In this document: piece by piece, positions 9,979-19,301 of the stretch
Layout of the letters: each line of letters opens with the position of its first letter
Position numbering within the stretch: the first letter of the stretch is position 1
Assembly (NCBI GenBank): GCA_946902875.1
Contig: OX336337.1
Coordinates: 1,736,001 to 1,800,000 of the forward strand
From: Nematopogon swammerdamellus
Taxonomy: Eukaryota; Arthropoda; Insecta; Lepidoptera; Adelidae
DNA length: 64,000 nt
Direction: 5' to 3'
The notes under the pieces: model-generated
Told to the model about the DNA's origin: nothing
Database searches by the model: none
The model's input: only the letters and a program-made list of their open reading frames with translations
Translations under genes and position numbers: made by a program

Positions 9979-10050
9979 GGTGATTGATTACTAAACTTTA
10001 GGAGACAACCTACCTAACCGAGTAAAATTTACTAAAGTTTAGTAATCACC
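9979..10050. repeat. 72-bp foldback mini element
   Basis: GGTGATTGATTACTAAACTT on the left and the reverse complement AAGTTTAGTAATCACC on the right form inverted ends with a short core. It could be a minimal MITE or a solo pair of inverted repeats. Confidence 0.6.
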
Positions 10051-10450
10051 ATCAGATTCAGATTTATTTATTCATCTTTGGACACAAGGTGCCTCTCAGA
10101 TAAGTCATACAAACAAACAAAATATGGTATAAATAAGACAAAATACAACAATAAGACAAACCATAAAATTCTTAAAAAAGATACAGATTCAATAAACAAA
10201 GATAACATAACATAAAATCAAGTAAACACTTAAAGTAGCAATGAATCACTTTTTTTTTATTAAATTAAAATATTAATATTAATAAAAAAATATTTATATG
10301 TCTCATTGGAATTCATCTACTTATCGAGTAATGACTAATGAGAGTTTTTCATCAATAATTCTTTGATTCTGAATTTGAAACAATTGTCACTATACATTGA
10401 AAATGCAAGTGGAAGCTTGTTATAGAACTTAACGCTCTGGCACAGGAAAC
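10051..10450 (-). mobile_element. LINE 3' fragment
   Basis: The minus strand reads FYNKLPLAFSMYSDNCFKF, then a short tail and a stop. This pattern (FYNKLP...F...LK) is typical of CR1/L2-type LINE C termini. The AT-rich DNA down to 10051 would be its 3' UTR. Confidence 0.55.
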
Positions 10451-10510
10451 ATCATAACATAACATAGGTGACATTGGCATCATAACATTTTTCTCAGACA
10501 GGAGACCTAC

Positions 10511-10737
10511 CGACGGCGTCCTTGCCCTCCTGAGGCGGCAGGAGGTTCCTCGCCTTGAGCACGACGACAGTGAGCCGCTCGGCGGATGGCAGGTAGGACA
10601 GCGAGAGCAGGAGCTCCTGCAGCTCCTCGGGCGGGCGCCGCTGCCGGCCCAGCTCGCCCCACACCTCCGCCCCGCCGGCCACCTCCACGTTCGCGAGCGG
10701 CACACGCACAGAGCCGGTCACCTCGTTGCGCGAGAAC
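10511..10737 (-). CDS. Syt12: Syt12-like synaptotagmin, C2A end and C2B start exon
   Basis: The 227-bp exon begins after CTCTGCAG and ends before GTAGGTCTCC (phases 2 in, 1 out). Its first codon joins the AG of exon 12326-12119 to give Arg, completing FDYDR, then FSRNEVTGSVRVPLANVEV (C2A strands 7 and 8). A short linker leads to LLLSLSYLPSAERLTVVVLK, the first C2B strands, very close to the SYLP(T/S)AERLTVVV core of Syt12. The C2A loop-3 pair DYD is present, but the following acidic position is Glu (RNE). The first C2B aspartate position reads PPQEG, so loop 1 is atypical. A hAT transposon has inserted exactly at this exon's acceptor. Confidence 0.92.
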
Positions 10738-10740
10738 CTG

Positions 10741-11606
10741 CAGAGGCGGATTTACATAAGGGCTAAAAAGGGCTATCGTCCAGGGCGGCAACTTTAAGGG
10801 CAATGATATTTTAGGAAAGATAGGTTATCTATATGAAATTCAGTGCTCACACGTGGTACGTCCTTGAAAAGTTGAGAGGAAGAACTATTAAGTAATGCGC
10901 CGACTCGAATAGTCTTATTTCAATTATTAGAATTAGTGCAGAATCTCATTACACACGACGGCATTTTCGATGTTTAGCGACTTGTGGTTAGCGGTCCGAA
11001 CGCGTGCGTAGTTAGTGGGCGACTAACTTCAGACAGGACTGTGGTCTTGTATTTAATGTGCCACTTGGGAGCTCAGATAACCTATTTACCTCCTTTTAAC
11101 TTATAATATCATTGTATAAGGGGCAGCAAAGAATAAAAATAAAAAAAACGGTACTATTAAAAAAGAGCTGAAAGGGCGTTACAGTTGTTCCAAACAGCAA
11201 ACATCACACATAATGTTAGCATTACACAATTACAACAAATATGTATTACAAGCTGTGCCCGCGGCTCCGCCCGCTCTCATATTTCACTTCACTGCTAACC
11301 TCATAAGCTATTTAGCGTGATAGTAAGTAGCCTATAGTTGATGGGAAGAATCAAGCTATCCGTAGAATTTTGTTTTATTAAAATCGGTTCAGTGGTTCTC
11401 GAGTTATAAGCGGACAGACAGACACTCAGACAGACAGAAAGCAGACATTGGATTTTATTATAGGTAAGGATAAGGATTTTCATAAAATGAGTAAGTAAAT
11501 TTTAACGAATAGACGGACGAGTTAAAAATTATGAATAACAGGGTCAGGAGGAAGGGCGGCAAATCTGGCATAGCCCATAGGCGGCAAAAGTATAAATCCG
11601 CCACTG
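10741..11606 (+). mobile_element. hAT-type element inserted at a splice acceptor
   Basis: Ends CAGAGGCGGATTTA and TAAATCCGCCACTG are inverted (13 of 14 match). The flanks are a perfect 8-bp duplication AGAACCTG at 10733-10740 and 11607-11614. On the minus strand the duplication reads CAGGTTCT, which is the acceptor CAG plus the first five exon bases. No transposase is visible. An S5 element is nested at 11240-11470. Confidence 0.9.
11240..11470 (+). mobile_element. S5 element nested in the hAT
   Basis: It starts ACAAGCTGTGCCCGCGGCTC and ends GGATTTTATTATAGGTAAGG, and contains a (CAGA)n block. Near-identical copies lie at 54640-54830, 55445-55665 and 55667-55890. It resembles the 3' end of a LINE or a dependent SINE. 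Confidence 0.75.
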
Positions 11607-11697
11607 AGAACCTGCGGCGTTGGAGGCGATGATTGAAAATGCCATAATCGATTTGAGGTGCTGGTGGTTCCCTAATCACATCAATCATCATCAATCA

Positions 11698-12060
11698 TCA
11701 ATACTAATAATAAATCTGTAAGGGATGGTCATGGAGTAAGTTACTTGGTTTTATGAGATACTGCGTTTGTAGACTCTATGTACCTATATACTAAAACTAA
11801 ATTGACGATTTGTAGAAATGTTTTCTGTATGTATGTATGTTCCTCCATAACTCCCGATCATCCGAATTCGATGAAACTTAGTACCTACATGCATATTTTA
11901 CTATACGGGACACAGGATAGGCTATAATTCAGTTCATGTTACGCTAAGATGTGGCTCCTCATACAAACCGAAACTGTTTCGCGCGCCGAAATAAAGGTAA
12001 GGTTTCTTCTTTTTAAATACGAATTTCACGCGAGCGAAGCCGCAGGTAAAAGCTAGTAAA
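11698..12060 (+). mobile_element. S6 element
   Basis: It runs from AATACTAATAATAAATCTGT to CGAGCGAAGCCGCAGGTAAA and includes the TTCGATGAAACTTAGTAC block. Other copies are at 23965-24335, 32215-32635, 34496-34835 and, split, at 55385-56295. Confidence 0.78.
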
Positions 12061-12118
12061 AAAAACCCAAAAAGTTGTAATTTCAAGCGTTTTGCAAAAT
12101 GAAGTATAATTAATCCAC

Positions 12119-12326
12119 CTGTCATAATCGAAGACTTGCAACAGCAGCGTTTTGTCGTTGAGCTCGTCATGGGAGACGGGGAACTTGAAGTGCTGGTCGA
12201 AGAAGGGGTTCGGATCGTTGCGGTGGACGGGGGTCTGGCGCACGCGCGCGTCCACCTCCGGCGTGATGCTCACGCGCACGTAGGGGTCGTTGAACCCGCC
12301 GGCCTCGTAGCCCGCCAGGTCGTGCG
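12119..12326 (-). CDS. Syt12: Syt12-like synaptotagmin, C2A core exon
   Basis: The 208-bp exon follows CTTATTTCAG and ends TATGACAG before GTGGATTA (phases 1 in, 2 out). The split codon gives Ala, then HDLAGYEAGGFNDPYVRVS. The NDPYV motif is the hallmark of synaptotagmin C2A loop 1. RQTPVHRNDPNPFFDQHFKF carries the NPxF(D/N) motif, and LLLQVFDYDR supplies the loop-3 DxD. Of the five Syt1 C2A Ca2+ ligands, the first is Glu or absent (GYEAGG), three Asp positions remain, and the last is Glu. Ca2+ binding by C2A is therefore uncertain. Confidence 0.94.
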
Positions 12327-13024
12327 CTGAAATAAGTAGAAGGCTTCACTGGCAATTTTCCTGTGTCGAACCACGGGCGAAAACCCTCGCACGCAATACA
12401 AATCTATACGTGCGAACGTTGCATGCAACATAGCGGAATATTTACGTACTGGGGGACATGTTGCGGGCAACGTGTGTGGGTACAGCGAAAATGTTCCGCG
12501 GCATATACCAAGATATTTATTTATTTATTGGATCTTCGACATGTAGGACATATTTACAATGCATTTTGGCTTAGCTATACCTTAAATAACTTTATGTCTA
12601 CACAATAATGGAAGAACACTACTTTCTTAATCAATATATTTTGAAAAACGAATTTGACATTTTGACGCCGTGAGTCCGCCATTTTGAATTTTGAAAATTG
12701 ATAGATAGCCTATGACACTCCCGTGAGACGAATCCAATGGCACAAGAATTATTCAAATCGGCCCAGTACTTTAGGCTGTAGAGTGGAATATAGATAGTCA
12801 CATACATACATACATACACGCCAAACTCATAACCCTTCCTTTTTTGGCTTCGCCGTAGTCGGGTAAAAAATGAGTGGATGGATCGATCGTGTCGTTCGTC
12901 GTCGCATATCCGTCCTCAAGACGGTTCCTGTAACATACACCGTAGAAATCGAAGAAGGCCGTAGACCACCAGCTCTCAAGTGTCTCGCGATCTAGAACCA
13001 CTGCAACGCCATCCCGAGCCACCT
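12327..13024. other. Intron: TE tail at 12620-12880, otherwise nothing recognised
   Basis: The segment 12620-12880 (TTTAGGCTGTAGAGTGGAAT, (CATA)n, then the GGCTTCGCCGTAGTCGGGTA motif) recurs at 40230-40410 and 40850-40920, so it is a dispersed element tail. The rest is unclassified. Confidence 0.5.
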
Positions 13025-13500
13025 TCCATAGTAAAATATTCTAACCCCTACCACAGATTACTTAATAGTTACTTCGTAACAGATAAATCACTCCATAGAA
13101 AAAGTTCCATACCTTCGGCTTTAATATGTATGTATGTATGTATGTATATATTCTTTATTGAACACCAATTAAAAAAATTAGGTACAACAGGCGAGCTTAA
13201 TGCCGCGAGGCATTTTATTCTAACTAACCTTTGGGATATGGGAGAAGTACATGCAGGCGAACAAGAATAGTTTGTGGCAATGTGTTAGAGTCTTTACAGT
13301 CTAGCTAGACTGTAATAGCCTACTGTTTCACGTCGCCAATCGCTGCGTGCGAAAATGTACCTCAACGATCGAGCGTAAAGTGATTATTGCTTTGCAGCTG
13401 CGCGCAGTTGCGTGGGCGAGCATGTAGGTATGCTTCGCGCGGCTGACGAATTTTCACTGAATTAGACCGCCGGCGGTCCACCGGGCGGTAGGTAGTTAGC
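13025..13500 (-). mobile_element. Dispersed element, inverse copy of 41920-42160, itself interrupted
   Basis: CACGTCGCCAATCGCTGCGT, the TTTGCAGCTGC block and AGATAAATCACTCCATAGAA all recur inverted near 42000-42150. Here an extra 13120-13310 insert with (TATG)n and a LINE-like 3' sequence splits the copy. It ends about 50 bp from the C2A exon donor at 13549. Confidence 0.6.
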
Positions 13501-13548
13501 GCGCGCAAGTACATAGAGTGCGTGAGGCCTGCCTGCCCCTAAAATTAC

Positions 13549-13784
13549 CTTCAATAAGATGAACCTCCAAGTCGGAGCGGTCGAAGTCGTACTTGAGTCG
13601 GAGATGGAGCCTGCCGAGCGAGGGCCCCGGCCCCTCGAGGCCGATGAAGAGCGGCGCCTCCCTGCGCGTGTAGAGGTCGGGCTGCAGCGCGCCGAGCGCG
13701 CTCAGCGCTGCCGTGCTAGCGCCGGGGCTCAGCGGCGCCAGGCCACTGTTCGTCTCCACCAGCGAGTTGCTGCGGTCTATCCGC
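13549..13784 (-). CDS. Syt12: Syt12-like synaptotagmin, linker and C2A start exon
   Basis: The 236-bp exon follows CTTGACTTACAG and ends GAAG before GTAATTTT (phases 2 in, 1 out). Codon AG|G joins exon 14566-14316 to give Arg. About 50 linker residues (RIDRSNSLVETNSGLAPLSP onwards) precede LGRLHLRLKYDFDRSDLEVH, the first two strands of C2A. The Ser/Pro/Ala-rich linker lacks predicted structure. Frame, phase and domain order fit both neighbours exactly. Confidence 0.93.
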
Positions 13785-13859
13785 CTGTAAGTCAAGAAAC
13801 AAAAATTTTGCAGCGTAGGTGTGTCGTAGGGAGAAAATATGGAATTTAAAATTAGCCAG

Positions 13860-14025
13860 CATTGTGCTAAGAATGCGACGACGACATCAAGTAAGTCGGC
13901 AGAAAGCAGTGGTTCCGTCCGTACCGCTGAAGACTTCCCGGTCTTCAGCGGTGCGGAACCACTGGACGAAAATTGGAGAGGCGTATGTCCAGCATTGGAC
14001 GCTTACACGCTGACTGACTGACAGT
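13860..14025 (+). mobile_element. RTE-like LINE 3' coding fragment
   Basis: Frames on the plus strand contain CDDDIK, RKQWFR and WTKIGEAYVQHWTLT. The DDIK...W...GEAYVQ.W pattern is the C terminus of RTE-clade proteins. A related fragment lies inverted at 56880-57110. Frameshifts make it a relic. Confidence 0.6.
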
Positions 14026-14058
14026 TTTTTTTATTGATACGCGAGACTCTTGGCGCCG

Positions 14059-14281
14059 TCAGCATGGATTGTTGAGCCGACGACGCCCAAAAGCATTCGG
14101 TTTAGAACAGGGGCTGCGTATGCCGCGCCGGTGTGACAGATGCCTTTTTACGCTTCTCTTGAAAGATCCTAAATCATACACTGAAGGAAACACATCGGGA
14201 GGAAGTGCATTCCAGAGTTGCGCAGTGCGGAACATAAAAGAAATACTGGAGCGCTTAGTCCGCACTTTAGGCAGCTCTTGA
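14059..14281 (-). mobile_element. LINE 3' coding tail fragment
   Basis: The minus strand reads RTAQLWNALPPDVFPSVYDL then GSFKRSVKRHLS. The LWN(S/A)LP...VFP...FKR pattern is the C-terminal tail of Jockey/CR1-like LINE reverse transcriptases. Confidence 0.75.
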
Positions 14282-14315
14282 GCCCGACTATGCTAAGAAT
14301 GCAAGTGTTTTGTAC

Positions 14316-14566
14316 CTGGGAGGCATAAGGAGGGGGCTCAGGCACCTCGGCGCCTGCCTGGGACTGGACGGCGGCTCGCCCGAGGCGAGCGAGGCGAGCG
14401 AGCCGTGCGGCGCGTGCGGCGCCGGCGGCAGCGAGCGCACGTCCAGCGAGGCGGCGCGCAGCGGCGACGGCGAGCGTAGCGCCGAGCCCGCGCACGCCGC
14501 CGCCTCCAGCGTACTGCGGCCGTCTGGCGCGTATGTGCGGATCTGTGGCGACGAGCCGCGGTGGCT
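14316..14566 (-). CDS. Syt12: Syt12-like synaptotagmin, linker exon with amplified acceptor
   Basis: The minimal exon is 251 bp, 83 codons plus 2 nt (phase 0 in, 2 out). It starts after CTCTATTGCAG and ends CTCCCAG before GTACAAAA. It encodes SHRGSSPQIRTYAPDGRSTL and then a Ser/Ala/Pro-rich cytosolic linker ending in MPP plus the split Arg. The first 36 exonic bases and the 14-nt acceptor tract are repeated 22 times upstream. An upstream acceptor would lengthen the exon by 50 bp per copy, and only multiples of three copies keep frame (50 residues each). The nearest acceptor is chosen because it gives the shortest exon. No domain is recognised in this linker. Confidence 0.85.
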
Positions 14567-15630
14567 CTGCAATAGAGAAAGTATGTGCGGATCTGTGGCG
14601 ACGAGCCGCGGTGGCTCTGCAATAGAGAAAGTATGTGCGGATCTGCGGCGACTAGCCGCGGTGGCTCTGCAATAGAGAAAGTATGTGCGGATCTGTGGCG
14701 ATGAGCCGCGGTGGCTCTGCAATAGAGAAAGTATGTGCGGATCTGCGGCGACTAGCCGCGGTGGCTCTGCAATAGAGAAAGTATGTGCGGATCTGTGGCG
14801 ATGAGCCGCGGTGGCTCTGCAATAGAGAAAGCATGTGCGGATCTGCGGCGACTAGCCGCGGTGGCTCTGCAATAGAGAAAGTATGTGCGGATCTGTGGCG
14901 ATGAGCCGCGGTGGCTCTGCAATAGAGAAAGTATGTGCGGATCTGTGGCGACTAGCCGCGGTGGCTCTGCAATAGAGAAAGTATGTGCGGATCTGTGGCG
15001 ATGAGCCGCGGTGGCTCTGCAATAGAGAAAGTATGTGCGGATCTGCGGCGACTAGCCGCGGTGGCTCTGCAATAGAGAAAGTATGTGCGGATCTGTGGCG
15101 ACGAGCCGCGGTGGCTCTGCAATAGAGAAAGTATGTGCGGATCTGTGGCGATGAGCCGCGGTGGCTCTGCAATAGAGAAAGTATGTGCGGATCTGCGGCG
15201 ACTAGCCGCGGTGGCTCTGCAATAGAGAAAGTATGTGCGGATCTGTGGCGACGAGCCGCGGTGGCTCTGCAATAGAGAAAGTATGTGCGGATCTGTGGCG
15301 ATGAGCCGCGGTGGCTCTGCAATAGAGAAAGTATGTGCGGATCTGCGGCGACTAGCCGCGGTGGCTCTGCAATAGAGAAAGTATGTGCGGATCTGTGGCG
15401 ATGAGCCGCGGTGGCTCTGCAATAGAGAAAGTATGTGCGGATCTGCGGCGACTAGCCGCGGTGGCTCTGCAATAGAGAAAGTATGTGCGGATCTGTGGCG
15501 ACGAGCCGCGGTGGCTCTGCAATAGAGAAAGTATGTGCGGATCTGTGGCGATGAGCCGCGGTGGCTCTGCAATAGAGAAAGTATGTGCGGATCTGTGGCG
15601 ACGAGCCGCGGTGGCTCTGCAATAGAGAAA
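14531..15630 (-). repeat. 50-bp minisatellite, 22 copies, spanning an intron-exon junction
   Basis: The period is exactly 50 bp. On the minus strand each unit reads TTTCTCTATTGCAG, then AGCCACCGCGGCTCGTCGCC and CACAGATCCGCACATA, that is an acceptor followed by exon sequence. The copy nearest 14530 runs into unique exon sequence. Copies differ mainly at GACGAG, GATGAG or GACTAG and at GTGGCG or GCGGCG. Confidence 0.96.
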
Positions 15631-15647
15631 CCGGAGGGTTTTTGCTA

Positions 15648-16048
15648 AATGTTGGCAGAGTGGTTTGGGCATCTCATGCGAGAGGTCCGCGGTTCGAATC
15701 CCGCCGGCGCGTGTACCAATGAGTTTTTTCTGACGAAAAAATTTACGTGCATACCTACACCTGCTGCTTCACCGTTCGGAACCGGTGTAAAACTATAAGT
15801 CCCTTCCCTTGCCCCTTACTAGGTGGTAGGCTCAAATTGTAGCCGACTGGGTTGGTACCACCGTACTGGATGTAAGATGGCCGCATAGCAGCCTCGGTTG
15901 TGTTCTCCTCTAGTCCAGTATAGCCAGCAATCCAGGGAAGTCTCCGGTATGGCACCTACCTTCTCGGAGGTGATATTGGCTGGCCGGAGCATGCGCTTTA
16001 GCCCCTCCAACTGGGTGGCTGCCATACCGGATTATATAAAAAAAATAT
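15648..16048 (+). mobile_element. S1 SINE between two splice-site arrays
   Basis: The head is shortened (GCAGAGTGGTTTGGGCATCT, then GGTTCGAATCC) and the body runs to the ACCGGATTATATAAAAAAAA tail. It separates the 50-bp and 125-bp arrays inside one Syt12 intron. Confidence 0.85.
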
Positions 16049-16071
16049 GTTTTTGGTAAACATGTTTACTA

Positions 16072-17118
16072 CGAGATAGAGGGCGTGCGGGTGAAGCGAG
16101 CGTGCGGCAGCGAGGTCGCCAATGGCCGCGTCTCCGTGTGCGTGCGTAGGTACTCACGGTGGCGCGCGAGGTGCCGCTGTCGAGGCTGCTTTGCGAGGAG
16201 ATGGAGGGCGTGCGGGTGAAGCGAGCGTGCGGCAGCGAGGTCGCCAGTGGCCGCGTCTCCGTGTGCGTGCGTAGGTACTCACGGTGGCGCGCGAGGTGCC
16301 GCTGTCGAGGCTGCTTTGCGAGGAGATGGAGGGCGTGCGGGTGAAGCGAGCGTGCGGCAGCGAGGTCGCCAATGGCCGCGTCTCCGTGTGCGTGCGTAGG
16401 TACTCACGGTGGCGCGCGAGGTGCCGCTGTCGAGGCTGCTTTGCGAGGAGATGGAGGGCGTGCGGGTGAAGCGAGCGTGCGGCAGCGAGGTCGCCAGTGG
16501 CCGCGTCTCCGTGTGCGTGCGTAGGTACTCACGGTGGCGCGCGAGGTGCCGCTGTCGAGGCTGCTTTGCGAGGAGATGGAGGGCGTGCGGGTGAAGCGAG
16601 CGTGCGGCAGCGAAGTCGCCAGGGGCCGCGTCTCCGTGTGCGTGCGTAGGTACTCAAGGTGGCGCGCGAGGTGCCGCTGTCGAGGCTGCTTCGCGAGGAG
16701 ATGGAGGGCGTGCGGGTGAAGCGAGCGTGCGGCAGCCAGGTCGTCAGTGATCGCGTCTCCGTGTGCGTGCGTAGGTACTCACGGTGGCGCGCGAGGTGCC
16801 GCTGTCGAGGCTGCTTTGCGAGGAGATGGAGGGCGTGCGGGTGAAGCGAGCGTGCGGCAGCGAGGTCGCCAGTGGCCGCGTCTCCGTGTGCGTGCGTAGG
16901 TACTCACGGTGGTGCGCGAGGTGCCGCTGTCGAGGCTGCTTTGCGAGGAGATGGAGGGCGTGCGGGTGAAGCGAGCGTGCGGCAGCGAGGTCGCCAGTGG
17001 CCGCGTCTCCGTGTGCGTGCGTAGGTACTCACGGTGGCGCGCGAGGTGCCGCTGTCGAGGCTGCTTTGCGAGGAGATGGAGGGCGTGCGGGTGAAGCGAG
17101 CGTGCGGCAGCGAGGTCG
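16072..17118 (-). repeat. 125-bp minisatellite, about 8.4 copies, spanning an exon-intron junction
   Basis: The period is 125 bp. On the minus strand each unit carries about 100 nt of exon (CGGCCACTGGCGACCTCGCT through CGCGCCACC) and about 25 nt of intron starting GTGAGTACC. Donor sites fall at 17033, 16908, 16783, 16658, 16533, 16408, 16283 and 16158. The 16658 copy has GT changed to TT, so it is broken. Confidence 0.95.
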
Positions 17119-17209
17119 CTAGTGGCCGCGGCTCGCCGGCCCCCGCTGTCGTCGTGCTGCCGATGGAACTCGGCTGCACTCTCGATGCCTCCTTTGAGAT
17201 CAGCATCTC
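17033..17209 (-). CDS. Syt12: Syt12-like synaptotagmin, linker exon with amplified donor
   Basis: The minimal exon is 177 bp, 59 codons, phase 0 at both ends. It follows TTATTTTCAG and ends CGCGCCACC before GTGAGTACC. It encodes EMLISKEASRVQPSSIGSTT, then a Ser/Thr-rich basic stretch with RFTRTPSISSQSSLDSGTSR, a likely phosphorylated cytosolic linker. The 3' part of the exon and the donor are repeated downstream. If the first donor is skipped, one frame stays open to about 16779, adding over 100 residues. The first donor is chosen because its phase fits the next exon. Confidence 0.83.
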
Positions 17210-17328
17210 CTGAAAATAACATAGAACATCGAAACATTGAATCGTGCAAGTTGACTGAACGCAGGAGATGCGACGTACCTACTTGAGAAATGCAAGCTAC
17301 GGTTCCAAAATTTACAGAGATACGTCAT

Positions 17329-17414
17329 GGCCCGGTGGCGGAATTGGTAACGCGCTGGCGGAGGGATCGAAGACGATCGAAGTCGGAGTTCCAGGTTAGA
17401 TTCCTGGTCGGGAC
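17329..17414 (+). tRNA. tRNA-Leu-like sequence, probable pseudogene or SINE head
   Basis: The 86-nt segment has an A box (TGGCGGAATTGGTAACGCG), a T arm (CCAGG/CCTGG) with one B-box mismatch (GGTTAGATTCC), and acceptor ends pairing at six of seven positions. The anticodon stem does not form, so no isotype can be assigned and a functional tRNA is unlikely. Confidence 0.35.
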
Positions 17415-17649
17415 GTATATTTTCTCTTCATTTTCGGCTTTGCAGTTATGTAATGAAGAAACAAAAAACTTATTAGAGATATTCGTCGTTTCACTCTGGA
17501 CAAATATCTAATTGTGTTATCATCACCAAACAGTTACAATCGTGCCCACTTACTCAATATCGTTTACCCACTTTGGTCCATTCAATCTATTTAAACTAAA
17601 ATGTACGTATTTATTGCATGTCATTTGTGCGGAATCTTTAGAAACGATA

Positions 17650-17780
17650 ATTTTTAGGGTTCGAGAAACGATAATTATTTAAGGGATAAACATAGTCTGT
17701 GAAAATTTCAACGCGCTACCTATAACGGTTCAAGAGATACAGTCCTCGGACAGACGGACAGACGGACGGACGGACGGACG

Positions 17781-17812
<32 letters not shown>

Positions 17813-17860
17813 GCGTAGGCTTAGTAATAGGGTCCCGTACCGGATACGGAACCCAAAAAA
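17650..17860 (+). mobile_element. S3 element, 3' part
   Basis: It has the block after ACGGTTCAAGAGATACAGTC, a (GACGGACG/CAGA)n microsatellite and the CCCGTACCGGATACGGAACC tail. Confidence 0.75.
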
Positions 17861-18454
17861 GTATGATAGCTATAATGAAATCACTTAGAATTTCCGACCA
17901 TGCCCTCTCGCTCAACGTCACCCCGCGCGTTGACAGGAGCCAGCCTGCGAAGCAGTGCCGGACTTGTACTGTTCTTAAGTATAGGCCACTTGACTTTCGC
18001 CGCCCGCGCAAAACACAAATAACATAGGATAGGAGTTTTACTAAGTCGTAATGGGGAATTAAAACCTTTACCCAAATGAACTCTATCCACAAGTGAATTG
18101 CTTGAGTATTGCGTCCATAATCGCGCACAAACTTGACGGTTTACACTGTACCAAAGCGCAAGTGTGCGCCTTCGGAAATCTGCCGCCCCCTGAAGTTTGC
18201 CGCCCCTAGGCCGCGGCCTATACGGCCTAATGGGAAATCCAGGACTGCTGCGAAGCCAGCGAGATGAGAGGGAGGGAATCGATTCGGTTCGCCGGGAGGC
18301 AGGTGTCGCTATTGGAAATTGATATTGTCAACGAAACACTCACTGCTCACTTGAGATAGGACGGCCTTTATGTACCTACCTACTACTGAAGGGTGATATA
18401 ATTTTCACTTTTCTTTTAATATTCCAAAAATAATGCACACATTGTTTTTTTTTT
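17861..18454. other. Intron, repeat-derived segment with CGCCCC motifs
   Basis: Around 18175-18240 the motifs CTGCCGCCCCCTGAAG and TTGCCGCCCCTAGGCC resemble the internal ends of the hAT element at 10741-11606. No full borders were found and no gene is seen. Confidence 0.35.
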
Positions 18455-18815
18455 ATTGAAATTGACACGGTTGCTTCCGGACCACTTGTACCATTAGACA
18501 GTACCATTGTTGGTAAAACAATACCATTGAAGGTACAACTGGTACCGGTTTATCCCATCAGTACCATGGTATGATAAAAATACACCCAAGTGACAACCGG
18601 CCTCACTTCCGCTTTTCTTAGAAATATTGGCTACATCACCTACAACATCCGTGATGTCAGCCTATAACACCGGGTGAACTAGGTGCCATGTCAGTGCTTC
18701 CCTTAATTTCATGTCGGCTACACTGACTGAACTGAACGGAAAACGCGAACTAGTCGTTTCGACCGACGTTTCATTCAGTGCGGTGGTATCAATCCGGGCG
18801 GGATAAACCTCGTTT
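18455..18815 (-). mobile_element. S2 SINE split by a 156-bp insert
   Basis: GACACGGTTG at 18464-18473 and CTACATCACCTACAACATCC from 18631 are adjacent in other S2 copies. The insert 18474-18629 contains palindromic GTACCATT and GGTACAACTGGTACC motifs and is otherwise unknown. Confidence 0.7.
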
Positions 18816-18883
18816 TGTTGCTTGTTTTTTTAAATAATTTTTTGTTAAACGAAAATGTTTTAAAGTAAACGGTTTTATTATGT

Positions 18884-18989
18884 TACTAGCTTTTGCCCGC
18901 GGCTTCGCTCGCGGTAGACTCAGTTTAATAGCTAATACGATTTAAACGCTAATATGATAATAAACGATCGCCTCTTTTATATTCTCTCT

Positions 18990-19021
<32 letters not shown>

Positions 19022-19210
19022 CTGTCCCTACTTTACTTTCTTTAATCTGCTCAGCCCTAAGGCTATTTAGTGTGATGGTGTATAGCCCATAGTGAGCCTA
19101 CTCTTTCCAGTGGTGCAAACCGCACCAAAATTTGTTGAGTGGTTCCGGAGTTAACCTCGAACATACATACACACAGGCGGACGTTCCCTTTTATAAGAAG
19201 TAGAGAAGAG
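18884..19210 (+). mobile_element. S5-related element with (CT)n
   Basis: It starts TTACTAGCTTTTGCCCGCGG, carries the GGTAGACTCAGTTTAATAGC block and a CT microsatellite, and ends near TTCCCTTTTATAAGAAGTAG. The same arrangement, split by SINEs, is at 62915-64000. Confidence 0.65.
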
Positions 19211-19301
19211 ATGTATTAAGTAAGTATCCACAAAATACTTAGTGGTGTTTTTTTAGATTTTAAATAAAATTACTTTTAATGAGCTTTAGTATTATTGTAG
19301 G

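Noticed and set aside
14531..15630. CRISPR array
   Set aside because: The units are head-to-tail without unique spacers, and the DNA is eukaryotic.
14852..15672. Long open frames with a 50-residue period (SHRGSSPQIRTYFLYCRATA type)
   Set aside because: They arise because the 50-bp unit has few stops in any frame. The polypyrimidine and CAG in every unit show that the sequence is a repeated intron-exon border, not a repeat protein. Transcripts would be needed to revive it.
16159..17094. Serial 61-residue frames on the plus strand (MAREVPLSRLLCEEM)
   Set aside because: They are antisense shadows of the 125-bp array.
17329..17414. Functional tRNA-Leu gene
   Set aside because: The anticodon arm does not pair and the B box has a mismatch.
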